A DNA stretch of 64,000 bases, from NCBI RefSeq assembly GCF_028453695.1, contig NC_135775.1:26260545-26324544 (forward strand), in the 5' to 3' direction. The DNA is from Augochlora pura (lineage: Eukaryota > Arthropoda > Insecta > Hymenoptera > Halictidae). A program made the position numbers and the translations under genes. The first letter of the stretch is position 1; every line of letters starts with the position of its first letter. Positions 12,592 to 26,018 of the stretch are shown here, piece after piece. Below the pieces are notes generated by a model that was given only the letters and a program-made list of their open reading frames with translations, did no database searches and was not told the DNA's origin.

Positions 12592-13651
12592 TATTCTTTT
12601 TATATTTTGTCTGCTGCACCTTGAAGCATCTTCTTTCCATATTCTTTTACATTTTCTCTGCATCTCTCCCATCACATTTCTATAGTTTTCCTCGGTATAT
12701 TTTTGTCTTTGCATTTCATCGCTGTTCTTCCAGTCGTCTCATTTCACGCTTATGATGTCTCCGCGCGACAAAGACCTCGCGATCGCAAAGGCGACGACGC
12801 AGACTTCGAAAAGACGAACGTCGCAAAGAGGCGTCGCGTCGAATGGAAGGAAGGGTTCTTATAGAGAGCATCGCGTGGCAGGACCATTTCCAAGGAAGCA
12901 ATATCGACACTGTATTTTCCTCGGACAACCACTTTAGGGGTGGGGTGGGGTGCTTTCCACCCTCTTTGAAGTCCTGGAAGCCGTAGTTTCCCGTCCGAAT
13001 TCTCTCTCTCTCTCTCTCTCTCTCTCGATACGACGCCCGACAGACCCTCGAACAGCTCTATTGTGCACGTTTCGGGGTGAACGCTGGCTAAATTACCTTG
13101 AGGGGTTTCCTCTTCGAGGAACTCGTGTTTCTTAATGGTGGCTCGATTCCGTTCTCGACCGGGGCCGCTCGCGCTCGTTCCCGCCGAACTATACCGCGCC
13201 ACGGTAGTAGATCATGTTGTGTATTATATTTCATTTCGGGGAATTGTTCGGCAATGGCTGGAGGGGGACTCTCCGAATATTCGGTGCCTTTAATAAGCCA
13301 TTGAATCTCGAACAATTTGCGTGTAAACCCGCTTCATCGAATTTCGGTAGCCGCTACAGGATCGTTACGCGGTGCCGTAGTATGGTCGTCGGCCCCGGCC
13401 CGAACTTAACTGATTAAATACTGTATAATTTATCGAGTTACCAGGCTCGAATTCCGATTTATACGATGACCCGTTAAGCTACTTTAACGCGGCGCGGGCA
13501 TCCGATTCGTTCCCCCGTTGAACGAGGATGTATGCGTGCTCGGTTACGATACGTCGCTCGTTGTTATTTATTACCATTATCCATATGGATTTTATATAAT
13601 AATTTTATAATTCTCCGGGGATTGCTGGATCGCGAACGTTTGCGCGCGGCG

Positions 13652-13652
<1 letters not shown>

Positions 13653-13687
<35 letters not shown>

Positions 13688-13698
13688 TCTCTTTCTCT
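13653..13698. repeat. (CT)n microsatellite
   Basis: About 46 bases of CT with one CCC and one TTT break. Confidence 0.93.
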
Positions 13699-13987
13699 AC
13701 CATTACCGCGATCGTAATTCGGATCGTATTTCCTTCGTTTATGCGCGCGAACGTTCTAAAGCGTCGAACGCTTCTACCTTCTTCGCGGCACGTACAATTT
13801 GTCCTGTTCGTCGTTTTCAATAAACCCGTCTCGTAAAATGTCGAAATGAGAAAAAAAATCGACGGTTAGCATAAATTAAATTGACGCCAGTTGTGTCGAA
13901 TGTAAATTGGCTGGTACGTTGTATATCGTCTTCGTATTCCACGCTAACGCGAAGCCCGAGGCAGGAAATAAAGCTGGGAAGATATCG

Positions 13988-14008
13988 ATGCCACGTGTCA
14001 CGTGGCAT
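13988..14008. promoter_or_regulatory. Perfect palindrome with two tandem E-boxes
   Basis: Ten-base arms ATGCCACGTG and CACGTGGCAT flank a single T. They contain two CACGTG hexamers at 13992-13997 and 13999-14004. CACGTG is the canonical site of bHLH factors such as Clock/Cycle and Myc/Max (established). No gene is visible nearby, so a regulatory role is unproven. Confidence 0.4.
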
Positions 14009-14104
14009 GACACTGATCTCTTTCTAAGAGATTCGAGATAATAGAAATAAGCAGGCTCACGCTCTTTGAATGTCGCTATTCTATCGCGTGGATTTCATTT
14101 GACG

Positions 14105-14450
14105 TTAGCCCCTTGCACTATAATAAGGAGTCAGACTCGTGGCGAAGATTTTATGCAAGATATACTTGATCCATTATATTATTAATGATTGTATTAGAAT
14201 ATATTATATTATTAATATAAACATAATATGTTATATTATCAATAATTAATATTATACGATTAATATGAACATTATTGATTTCTTCTACGTCGAAATAAAA
14301 AGAAATTCTTCTGTTATCAAAATCCAGAAATTAAACTAAATAGAGGACGATACAGGAAACAAAAATTGCCTGGTGCTATTAGGAAAATTATTAAGTACGA
14401 ACAGGTGCCAATCGTCGCAGCATGAAAGGAGCAATAGTGCAAGGGGTTAG
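14105..14450 (+). mobile_element. TTAA-type MITE family 2, copy 2
   Basis: Same termini as copy 1 (CCCCTTGCACTATAA and ATAGTGCAAGGGG), flanked on both sides by TTAG instead of TTAA. The palindrome GAGTC-A-GACTC lies at 14128-14138. The interior holds TA-rich stretches at about 14175-14270 absent from copy 1, and a right half alignable to it. A TTAG duplication would be a relaxed target for a TTAA-specific transposase. Confidence 0.82.
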
Positions 14451-15277
14451 CGTCGTTCTAGTCCAAGATGAATGATTCATTTTCCGCGGCAGATAATGAA
14501 CAGGTATTCCCATGAATTGACAGATTAGGCTTAAAACAAGTGTATCATCGTCCCGTAGATCCCTTCGCGTGACTTTCTCGGGTCGCGTCTGCATTTTCCG
14601 GCCGCGCCCTTCGCCTCCCTGAAGAGTCGCTCGTGCACGGTGCCGAGATTCTCCGCGTCTGCCACAAATCTCGAGCGTGCAGGTGTCACGCGGCAGTAAT
14701 TGATGTCAGTGGAAACCCTTCCATACGCGACGAAGTAGAGAGAGAGAGAGAGAGTCGGCCGTCGCGGGTGGCGCGCGTTGCCTAACGGCGAGATACACGT
14801 TTATGGCTGGTGAATTTACGATCGATGGAAACGCGAAGGGAGGACAGAGGACTCGCAGCCCTCCCCCTCCCCCCACCCCTCCCTTCGCGACTCTCTTCGA
14901 GATCGTTGTTCGCTATTCCGCTCGCGTCACTTCCACGCCCGGAGGAGATCCGGAGGCATCTTCGCCGTCCGAGATCTTTGCAACGATACCGTCGCCGATC
15001 TTATCGGCCTGTATCGTCTAGCTCGGCCTAATCGAGTCGCCCGATCGGCCGTCGCCTCTCGATACCGTTCCACGGAACTCGCCACACCGGGCTAAGTGAT
15101 TCTACATTTTCATTAGCGCGCTCTCGATAATTGCTCGCCGCCGGGAGAAAAAAAAAACGTTTGTCGCCGGCTTCTTCTTTTCCTGTCCGCCGCGAGGCAC
15201 ACTCGAGCTTCTCTCGCGAGTTGTACGGAGGTTACGACTGAATTAATTGGCTGGCGGATCTTTCCGTCTCGAACCCT

Positions 15278-15300
15278 TTAACCCTTTGTGCGCGAAGTCA
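15278..15300 (+). mobile_element. Possible solo TTAA-element end
   Basis: TTAACCCTTTGTGCGCGAAG resembles the TTAACCCTTTGCACACGG terminus at 56580. No second end and no palindrome are visible. The A-rich tandem repeat at 15345 follows closely. Confidence 0.3.
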
Positions 15301-15344
15301 AGGTTAGCTCTAAATTCCAAATAGTTTTTCTAACTTAAATTAAA

Positions 15345-15496
15345 GGAGTGGATTTGAAAAAAATTGAAGAAGTAGAATTAAAGAAAATTAAAGAAAATTA
15401 AAGAACATAAAATTAAAGAAAATTAAAGAACATAAAATTAAAGAAAATTAAAGAAAATTAAAAAAGTGGAATTGAAGAAAATTAAAGAAGTAGATT
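15345..15496. repeat. A-rich tandem repeat (AAATTAAAGAA units)
   Basis: Many copies of an 11-base AAATTAAAGAA-like unit. A 25-base higher-order unit ending in AAAGAACATAAAATT occurs twice. Non-coding. Confidence 0.85.
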
Positions 15497-18400
15497 TCTT
15501 CAAAAGTTCCCACTAGAATACCCCGATAAACGGGAATCGAACGGAGATAATCTCGGACTCCCCGGAGACGGCCGGATGGTGTTTCCTTCGGTTTCGCGAC
15601 GGACATGAATAATTCAGGCATAGTAGCCGAAACCGCGAACAGAGAGGGCATCCGCGCGGAAGAGATTTTCGGTCGGGCATTTTTCCGTGGAATCGAACGA
15701 CGACTCTCTCCCGATCCAGGATTCCGGTCACGTGCCTGGAAGCTCGGTCCACGACGGTCCCCCGACGGCTTTCAGACGGCTTCAGACGATTTTCCGTGGA
15801 GCGGACGATTTTACATATCGAGAGAGAGAGAGAGAGAGTCCTGCGGAGGACCTAAATTGTCGTCGCGACGCGTCCTGTCCGTGGAATCGGCGTGTCCCGT
15901 TCGCTCGACCGGAAACGAGAGAAGTCGGTCCGTGCTCGATTAAATGCCACCCTGCGCGGCGGCGGCGGCGGCGGCTAATTTGTCTCGAGACTCGAGCGAA
16001 GGAAATTTCGACGAACATGAAAAAGGCGGTGACCGTTTCCTGATCAGCGCTGGATCGGGACTTTACGAGAGACGACGAGCCGCAAACTGTGCGCGGCCGT
16101 GTACAGGCTTTGGGGGGCTCCTCGTCAGCAGGGAATGCCACCGCGGCTGTTAAAGGCGTGCTACAGAAAGACGATAGAGCATCGCGTCTCTTCCTATTCG
16201 CCGGCCCGGTTTTTGTCTCTATCTTTCTACGATTTCTTGGCAGCGCGTGTGGATTTAATGGGCCGTAAGGGAGGGTAGCGCGAGCTCTCTATAAGGCAGT
16301 GTCTGCGCTACGCGGAATCGATGATGCTCTCCCACGGTGTTCCTCGTTCCTTCTTCCGTCCACGTCGCTTATCCCTTTTTCTTTCCCCTCTCCTTTTCTT
16401 TTTTCTCTCTCTCTCTCTCCTCCCCTAGTAGCCGGTGTCTCTCCTGCTACGTTTCGGTTTCCCTTCGACCGGCCATTAATCAAGAAAGCCCGCCGTAAAG
16501 ATCGCTCTTCATCCTCCGATCGCGACCTTGGCAAATAGTAAGCGGCCGACGATCGATCAGCGGGTTCGTCACCTGATCAACGATACAAGGTAACTACACC
16601 GCGACCGTTCTACGGGAAGCTTGTCCTAATGGCTTTCCTGGATCACGACGATGCCTTTTCCCGAGGATAATCACTGGCGGGATACCCTTTCTCGGCCTGG
16701 CCGCCGGTTGCATCCTTTCGTGATATACGGAAGGTGGTTCTCTTCTGGTGCGGTGAAAGAAAAAAAAAAAGAAACACGTCGATCCTCTCCTTGCCTCCTC
16801 TCCTTTTCTTGGTTGCGCGGGGATCGCGTGGACGCGCGCGCGGCTCTCTCCGTCTCTGCGGTAAATGAGTTCCAGTCGGCGAAGTCGTAGCCCGGAGAAA
16901 TTTATGTCCGCGGTCGGATCGCGTCGGGATCTCCCGGCAATTGTTATTTCGTGAACGAGCAGGAATCGCGGCGTTCGGGGCCTACGACGAGCTATTCCAA
17001 TTATCTGGCTCTCGCCAGGTTTGCACGCGGGGCCTCTCGGCGGCCGGCTCTTCGCCGATTGGCCATCAATTGTCACGCGGCGCATTAGCCGATCGGGGTT
17101 GCGCGTTTACGCTTCGCCAGCCTCTCGTTAATGCATTTTCTTGAAAAAGGGATGCCCTTTTCTGAACGGCCGATAACCGTACACCACCGAGAGAGAGAGG
17201 CGGGGACCACCTTTCTCGGCTGGACCCTGTGTCCAACCGAGAGGTACGTGGAAATCCTCACGGATTCTCGCTAGAACCTTCGAACCGGTCGCCGACCGGT
17301 TTGCATCGCGCTCTCCGAACCTCTGGCCGTGCTCGCCTCGGGAGCGTACGAGGGAACACCGATTCGACGCGGTCACGTTCGGCAGGTGACGAGAACGTAC
17401 ACTGAACTCGTGACATACTTCGGTCACGGTTACGGCTACCTCGTAGGCATGAGGTAGCTACGAGGTAGCTAGGTAGCCGTCGATTTGCTCCCAGAAGCTC
17501 GCGACTCCGCGAGGAGGCATTTTCAAGAATCGCTTTGGTAGCGAGCGCTCTGCACCTTGCCCCCGGGAGCAGGTCTTCGATACCGAACCCTACACGATCG
17601 TATCGGAAAAGGAAGAAACTCTCGATCTCGAGATAGAAAACCTCTGTACGTTTATAGTAGGCGTGGCCTGTGCCGCGTGGGCGTGGCTTCGGCGTTCCTG
17701 GCTTCGAGGGAGGCTGAAGTAAGTGCTCCGAAGAACGGTCCGTGCCTAGAATCGATATTCCCTGGAACTCGAGGTCTACGATAACTACCATAAATTCGTT
17801 TATTCGATCGTCAAGTAATAATACAATCGTTATAATCGTATAAATAATCGTTTATATTAAATAAATTTCTGTTACACAAGAAACCATGAAAAGATCAGTA
17901 GGTGGAGAAAATTGTCTTCGAAAATATCTTTCGAAAAATCGACGATTAAAGCCGACGCTAATTGAATCCTGAATGCCGCACTAGCGATACCTGTGGCGCG
18001 CTAAGAAAGATGGAAATTTGGAGGGACGAAGAGCGGGAAAGAAAGAGGAGGTACTGTTTCGTCCCGGGCCCGCTAGGGGATGCGTCAGTAGGACGTTCTA
18101 GCGGGCCGTGTCTTAGACAGAGATAAGTGCAAGGACGGTTCGGTGTATATACGGTTTGTAAACAAATCGGGACGGTTTTAGGTAGTTGCGGGAAGGAATC
18201 CATCTGCTGGCGAATGGCGGAGGTAGTCGCCACATACCAAAACGAATTCGCGGCGAAGGAATCGCTGAGAGGTAGCTCGCCGAACCTCTCGGTTCGTCTC
18301 GTGCCCTCGTCGTCGCGATCGCGTGGGTGCTAAAACGTGAACTATCGCGAGCCTCGTGAAAGAGAGCGAGAATGCCGGTGCGTGGCCTGACCCCCCGACG

Positions 18401-20754
18401 CCGGAGACATAATTGAAAAGTGATGAAACGACGGCCAAGAATTTGCATGATAATTCACTCCCGCCCCCAGCCTGATTTATGAACGCCGTTTAAGCGGAGA
18501 ATGTTCGCGTGGGCTTTGTACCTACGGAAAGTGACGCGCGCGGCCCCCGAGGTGATCCCGGGGAGCGATTTCAATGGGGTCTCGGGGGGTGAACTATGGC
18601 CAGAGTCCGGGAACAATTCGTTTGTAGCGGGACGGACGGACAGGTATTCCGGTGGAAGTTAACGCTTACTTCCACGGCACAGGCTCTCGCTTTGTGACCC
18701 TGGCTTTTTGGTCTCCAACTTTATTGGACTGCGGAGCGAGCGAAATCTTGATAGAATCCGAGCGAGTTCTCGATCGGCGTTACCTGTGCTCCGAGACGTA
18801 CGCTCGTTTCGTTGCTGTATACGAGACGGGGATTCTTTGATCTTGATAAAATCTGAGCTCGGGATCGTTGAACTAATAATTCTTATTTGAAAGTATAAAA
18901 CGAAGAACATGGATGCTCTCATAGGAATTAGATCAAATATTTTTTGTAGACATCCGTTGGTATCTTATACAAATGTAGACGTCAGATAGAAACGCTCGGA
19001 TGTCTTGTACCATTCCATCTCAATCAGTTACCATGATTGATACCCTTGCTCTTGCAAGGGCAATTTGTGCCAGATGTTCTCAGCGCACGTTCGTACTCGT
19101 ATAATGTTGCTAGGACGACAGACGGATGCAACAAAGTTTTCTTTATGTCCTACGGACAGTGACGGGGTTTCATTCGTAGCGCAGCGTTTCCGAGTGCAGA
19201 CGTCACGAAGCCCGCTCGGAAGGAAGGAGTTAATTGCCCTAAATGCGAGTCTGGCGCGGGCCAAGCGAATTCGGCCGCATTGAGATTTATGGACGGGCAC
19301 GTCCGCCAGCCTGTGTGTGTGTTTCTCTAACCGGCGTTGCACGAAACGGAACGGAACGTAGCGCGTGCAGCGGCCGACGCAGAACTGCAGAACGAACAGT
19401 CGCAGTAGTCGGTTATGAACGGCGTGCGTGCGTGCGTGCGTGTGTGCCGAACGCGCGTGTTCACGACGGAAATCAATAAATTATTTCAGTCACGTCGAAC
19501 AGCTGAATTCCACGGGCACCGCGCGCCGCGCGTTTACCGATCACTGTCATTTCGCCGGGCCGCGGCTCCGCGCCTCTTCTCGGACATCTATCAGGCTCGA
19601 TTGCAATTAACATTTTTTCCGCGGTCGGGCCCGTGATTACCGGTCGCGCGGTGATAGCAGGTTGTCCAGGAGATCGCGTGAGTCACTCGGCGAGTTGGCG
19701 CTGCCGTAGACACGAGGCGGGGAGGAGGAGAGCCGCTGCCCGCGTCGCCGGGACCGCGTCAGGATGTTGGCAGTTTCGATACTTTGTGTAGCGGAATTGA
19801 AGCTTTCTCGCCGGCTCGTTTATTTCGTCGGTGTCCGTTTATCTTCATCGGAATTGGATGGATCGGGTTCGTATATCGGCGATCGACGACGATCGACCGT
19901 CTCTCCTACGTTTCATCAGTTCTTATTGCCAACGCCGTCGATCTGGTTATATCGTAAATTGTTGCCAGATGAGATAGCATAAAATCGCTCGCCTCTCTCT
20001 CTCTTTCGCGCGCCCGGCCAAACGTGGTCGCGGACGAAATCGTGACTGGTTTGCGACGCGTCGGCCGTCGTCGTACCGGCACAGCTCGGCCAGCTTCTCT
20101 CCTTCTCGTCTCGACGCGCCCGTAAGAACTAAACGATCGGCGAACCGTCGGATTAGAGTAATTTATAACAATCAGCGGAGCGCGCGAAACTGGTCGGCAC
20201 CGTGCATTACTCACGCGATTCCCCGACTTTTTGCCGATTCACGACGCGTGTTCTCGTTGCGCCGTTTCGCATTCTTACGGCGCGGGCACGCTGCAATCGC
20301 CACGCTGGATATTATTGTTTTATACGAGCGGCGGCGCGACTGCTGCGAACGGTCCCAACGGTAGCCACATCCTCCGACCGGTATCATTAACTGCATCGGC
20401 CGCTGTGTTTCTACGACGATTTAACCTATTAGTGGATTTATGGCAATCTGCGGAATCTCATTGATTTTTCCGACCCTAACCACGATTATTATTTTACATT
20501 AATTTCTTCTATTCAGAAAAAAGGGCCGCGTACAATAGTTATTAAGCAAAGAGAAATGGTTTTAAGAGACGGGCGATCCCCATTTTCAAATAAACTCTGT
20601 AGCGATAAACTTTATCGAGAATAAAACGATCTCAACGAGAGACCCTAACTGGTTTCGTTAGCTGTATCGTGGTGCATCGGCCAGATAACTGGCAAGGCTC
20701 ACGTTTAATAACTTTTAAACCGTCGTTCAATCAACGGACTTAAAAAAAAGTCCG
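15497..20754. other. Non-coding stretch
   Basis: Contains short GA/CT tracts (about 15819-15838, 16403-16420), a GGC trinucleotide run at 15958-15975, and a hairpin at 17433-17479. No gene supported. Confidence 0.55.
19420..19448. repeat. (GCGT)n microsatellite
   Basis: About five GCGT/TGCG units followed by GTGTGTG. Confidence 0.85.
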
Positions 20755-20837
20755 AAAAAATATATATTAAGAATAAATGGCAATTTAGTTACGAAAAACT
20801 TTATTTGCGAAATATCCTGCCGTGCCTAAGAGGTTAA
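20755..20837. mobile_element. TTAA MITE family 1, copy G (one end only)
   Basis: The right-end segment matches copies B and D: an AATGGCAATTTAGTTACGAA stretch, then CTTTATTTGCGAA, then CGTGCCTAAGAGG and TTAA at 20834-20837. No matching left terminus follows the family sequence; a TTAACCTATTAG at 20424 is too diverged to pair with confidence. Confidence 0.65.
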
Positions 20838-23800
20838 CTGCAGACACTTCTACGCGGCAGAGACTCGTGGTTGGTATCTCTAAATGAAATGCAAACGCGT
20901 AATGTTGGTCGTACAGGGAATAAAAGAATGCCACGGTGTGAATCGGTTGTGACAGGTGTATAGCAGGCGGTATATCAGCTCGACATTGCGAAATCCGTTC
21001 GAAATCGTTCTAATCTCGGTTCGTGGGACCGCGACCGGGTCCCGTAGAGTGGGTTTCTGCGTTTCCTGCTGGGATAATACACACGTGAAGGAGGGGCCCC
21101 GTCTATCCGTCGCGACGCGCGCGATTGTGTGCGCTCGGAGGACGAGAGGAACGCGCGAGCACGTGTGGCGTTCGCACGGGGCCTGTCTCCGTCTCTCCGT
21201 CTCTTGACTCTGGCGACAGGGAAGCACACCCAGGCTACAGTGTGTTCCAGTGTTCAGGGTTCGGTATTGCTCGTGCCGAGACTCGGAGACTATAGTCCGC
21301 ACCAAGGTGAACAAACTCCCTCGCTCCAGAGCCCTGCCCCACGGTTTAATCCCCCTCGTCGAGAGTCGACCGAATGATCCCGCGAGCATCTCGGGATTAA
21401 CGTTAGGACAGCAGCTAGCCAGCCAGCCAACGCAGTCATCTTTGACCGTGGAGAGGCACTCTCTCGTCGCCGGGTGTCGTTTCGATTCCGATACACGGCG
21501 CGCCGAATCGCCGTCTGAAATCTGTTTCGTGTTTCCCCCCAGCGGAATTCCCCGCGGATTATACGCTGCCTCCTCCGTCTTCCTCCGTCGACCATAATCG
21601 CGCCACCGTCTCTCCGAACGCATTAATTTTATAGCTTGACAAGCGGAGATATTCGAGAATGTACGAGCGGATCGCTCCTCCGGCCTCGTTACCCTTCAGC
21701 CCGCCACTGCCGAGAGAGAAAAACGGGGGAACCCTGTCGCGCGAGGAGACGTCTCCCACAGCCAAACGCATCTAGAGTATCACGTCGCGGCTATTTCGTG
21801 GAATTACCTTGGAAATCCCGCGCCTCGCGACCGATCCAACATACACACGGCCCCGCGAAATCTCTCGCGCGGGATCTATGACAAAAGTTTGCAGCCTCCG
21901 CGGCGAACGGTAGTGTATCGGCAGATTGCATCGTCGGATAGAGGACCGCGTATAGGTAAGCGGCTTCCGACGATGGCACACCGCTGTTTAGTTAACCGAA
22001 GGATGCTCGTTACCGAACGCAATTAGGCAAAACCTCGAGTAGACGAGCGGCTCCGGGGCGCGCTGCATATTTGCATGCCAATTACCCGGATCCTCCGACG
22101 CATTGTAGTCAATGTCCTTCGGTTGCCAGCCGAGGCTCCCGGTCTAGATCGAGTATTCGACGACCGTCGCTCTTTGCCCTGCCGAGTCTCTCGGTTGTAG
22201 CAGTGCTGCGCCCCGCAGGCTGATCTGCCAAGGCGAAGCATCGACTCCGCATCGCGTATATTCTCTCGCGATTCTATAGCGCGGCGATGATCCAGCTACC
22301 GGCTGGGATGGACTCTAAAGACTCTACGGTTGTCGAGGCTCGGGACCGTGGTGTTTCGCGTCAACCTGTTAAATCGCGAATCTCTAGTGAGTCACGGAGT
22401 CTCGCTAGCAGCAGAGGCTTGGGTGGCGGGCTTTCCCTCTCGCTCCCTGTCCCCTCCCTGTCCGCCAGCGGCATAGTCGAATGTTAACTCGACCAGGACA
22501 GAAATTACAGGCTTCGCGGGCCATTACAACCCCGCGGCCAACAACCACCGACGTCTCGGGACCAACCTGTTCCTCTCGCCCTCGACGAGCGCGCCGCGGC
22601 CGTTCGCGTTTCACCTCGAGGTGGAACGAGAACCACCTTTTGCGTCCGTGTTATTCCCTCGTTTAAGCTTTCACGTGATCGTAACCAATTTGCAGTGAGA
22701 AGTGGCTCGTGAACGCGACGCGGACCGGAGCGGATCGGATACGAGTTTGCGACCGCGCGGCGCAACACGCTCGAATCGTTAAGGATACTCGTGACACGGT
22801 TTATTGAATCAATCGTCGGCGCCGCCTTCTTCGCTTTTGTGTACCCGGGACAAGTTATTAAATTTGCGTTCGGGTTAGAGCGGGAGATACACGACACGAT
22901 GGGCCGGTAATTACGAGAGGCAGATTACCGCGGGTAACAGGCACGCCGAAACGAAACGACCCTTGTTGCCGGGACACCTGCTCGTCAGCGAGCTAACGAC
23001 TCGCGTTCGCGTCTCGCGTGTGACGGACACGTCACGGTTGTAACTGCGTCTGGCCCTAGGAAACGGCGCTTGCTTCGTGCTGACTCGGTTCGGGGTACAC
23101 CTCCCATTCAATTATTAAATGTGATGAAGTTTTGGACGGATAGGGAGATTGGAACTGTCCGGGGAACTCCCGACGGGGGTATCATTCTTTCAATTATTAA
23201 CTACGACCGAGAGACTACGGAACAAGATGAAGTTAGAATTGCTCGAACGCTCCTTCCTGTATAATTTAATTCGATTCCAGGGTATATAGCGGGGGAGAGA
23301 GGGAGGGAGGGAATGAAATCAGGAATGCCCGAGGTTCCCAGAAGAAGAGTGGTGGTGGTACCACCTCGTCTTCGAACTGGACAGGTGTATCTTGTTTCCA
23401 GGTGGCCCGAGAAAAAATCCGAGTGTATCGTTTTACGGTTTTCCATCATCGATGATTGAAATATCTGCCCGGGTCTCGGATCTCTCGTCTCTCGAGAGAG
23501 ACGGGTGCTGCTCTCTTGTGTCCACGGATCAGGAGGGCCGCAAGCGTGCGCGCGCGCTCCGCACGCGAGATCGGAATCGCGTTAAACCGTCTGACAGAGC
23601 ACAAGTCATTAGATCAGGTTAAGGTGAAGAGTCCGAGCGCGCGGCGTATATCCCGCAAAACGCTGATCCGGCCGATGATCACGGAGATTAATCTCGGCTC
23701 ACCGCAACACGCCATCGTATCTGGCCCCCCTTTCATCTTTCATTCCATCGGTGCGACGACGTTGCCCCCTTGTCTCCCGGCGCGTTCGCTGACGCGTCTC

Positions 23801-25835
23801 TTCGAGCGTCAGTCTTTCTCACGCGTACTCGTATGCACACGCACGTGCTAGCCGTTCTATCGCACTCTCGCGCACAACTTGCCTTCTATCGTTCTACGCT
23901 CGGAGGTCTCCCACCCCCCGCTCCCTGTCTCACCTCGTCCTTCTCTTCTTCGTCTACCGAGTTCTCTTGCTCTCCCTTCGTTTTCTTTTCCATCTTGGTT
24001 CGCCTCGCCCCTTCGGGTCGCGCGCGCGGATCGCCTTCTTCTTCCGCGTTCTTCTAACCTGCCAATCGTGTGCTTTCGACGAATACGTCCGAGAGAGCGG
24101 TAATGGACTGCCGATCGCGCGCGCGCGCAGCCATCGTCTTTTCTCTTCTTCCAACCGGAATTGTAATCGTCGGACCTTTTTTTGCGGAGAGCGAGGTGTA
24201 CCCGGGGCCCCGCGTCGGCCACTTAGAACCTCGTTCGTACGGTTTACACCCTGTCTGCTACCACGCCGCTCGAAGAATCGCGCAAATCGCCGAGGAAAAT
24301 TGCGAACTTTGCTGGCAAACCCGGCACGAAGCGTGACCTCCGATCTGAATAAATGAGGGGGGCGCGATTGGCCCGCGATGTAAATCGGACGTAGACTAAA
24401 TGTGAATCGGACGCGTCGGTGTTCTAAACAGCTGCGACAGTCGCTTTAGCAGGTTATGTCAGGTTATATGTGCAGATACGCAATCTCTCGGAACGTTTGT
24501 ATCCACTTACTGTTAGTTGTCGTGCTCGGTGGGGAGGACGACGCGACGCTTCTTCCTATTTATGGTGTGCGACGCTCGCTGTCGTTGACATTTAAACCAG
24601 CCGAGTGCAATTCTTTTCTTCCACAGTTGGAGGGCCGCGCGGCGCGTGAGATTTCCAAGCCCGTTCGGGGAACAATCGCAGCGTAAATCGCCGCAACAAG
24701 GTCTTCGGGACAATGAGTTCATTCAGGACGGACACACGTTGCCACTCGGTGTATCCTGTGTATTTGTGTGTGTGTGTGTCTACGCGGTCTTGTTGCGTCG
24801 ATGATCCGCGCGCAGATACGACTAATAGCGGCAAGAAATTCCGGGGAACTCGCGTGAATGAGCCATTGTGCCTGCTGCCCGGCGAGATTCGATCGAATCT
24901 TCGCTCGGATAAGCGGCTTTTTTTTATTTTTATCGGCGAGGGGTGTAGCTGGAGGAAGATGGTCGAACGCGCCCTTGAACCTCTGATGGACCGATCGATA
25001 GCTCTCGCTGTGAGAAAATGTGTTGCAGAGAGTCTTTCGTGCCTCCGCTAAAAAGCTGTTTAATTGTTGGAGATTTCGTGTTGGATATTCTCTCCATTAT
25101 CTAAGCCAAATAATGTTCGAAAATTCTAGAATAATTCTGACATATCACACGCATCTGTTGACGCATTATAGAATTTCTTGCGATTTTTCAATCGTAAATT
25201 CTGGCTACTGGAGCCAAGAGTCTATTGTCCGTTTGCTTCCCATTCGATTAAATTACGAATTCGACGTTGTATAATTTTATAGACGGCAGCCTCGATGATG
25301 GAAACGTTACTGCACAATGTGTGCTTAGTTTCATAGTATTATGTTTACCATGGGGATCGTCGCAATGCTCGGCGAGTAGTATCATTACTCCTCGCCGAGT
25401 CGTTTTCATTCTCCGGCACTCGGACCTCGTGATCTCCCTTCTTATTTTTTCCGTTCCGACACGCACATCGTCCCGCACGACCACGCGAAGAGACTGCGGG
25501 CTGGATGGACGGTGGAATAATTTTGCAACGAGGGAGACGCCCGGCTGTGGCGTATTAATTTATGTGGATCGCGTGACGGACGGCCCAGGACCGCTTCGCT
25601 CGTCGTCGGAAACTCGTCTTTCTCCGAAACGTGGACGCCTCGGAACGGATATTTAATTATTCCGCTCGCATATGTTTATGCATCGAGTCTCTTTCCGGCC
25701 TGTGACTCACTCTCGCCGAGATTCGGTCACCGATTCCGTCGCTGCCGAATCTTCTTCGTCGAATTATTCATCGACTTATTGGACCGAAGAAAGATCCCGA
25801 TAGATAAAAATAGCGAACCTCTCGCGCTCTATCAA
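20838..25835. other. Non-coding stretch
   Basis: Includes the 247-codon minus-strand frame at 20880-21623, which is overlapped by several plus-strand frames and has no domain-like pattern. Also holds a GC run near 24120, a decamer pair at 24450-24468 and a hairpin at 25368-25399. A first exon of the plus-strand NGKP gene could be hidden here. Confidence 0.5.
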
Positions 25836-26018
25836 TTAACCTCTTAGGCACGGTTGGATTTAACGCAAATAAAATTTCTCATAACTATATTACCATTTTT
25901 CTTAATATACAATTTTGTTTGACATAATCCTTTACTTTAATAACTAATAATAAAATTGAGTAAAACACGAAACACCCACAGAAGCCACTGTAATGGCCCG
26001 TCGCGCCTAAGAGGTTAA
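25836..26018 (-). mobile_element. TTAA MITE family 1, copy A (complete)
   Basis: TTAA at both edges (25836-25839 and 26015-26018) with inverted termini CCTCTTAGGCACGG and its partner CGCGCCTAAGAGG. The interior is AT-rich and includes the family's AATTGAGTAAAACACGAAAC segment. The subterminal palindrome near 25984-25997 has one mismatch here. There is no coding capacity. TTAA target duplications point to a piggyBac-type mobiliser (inference). Confidence 0.85.

Noticed and set aside
20880..21623. 247-codon minus-strand frame
   Set aside because: Composition is random-like, several opposing frames overlap it, and no domain or signal is visible.
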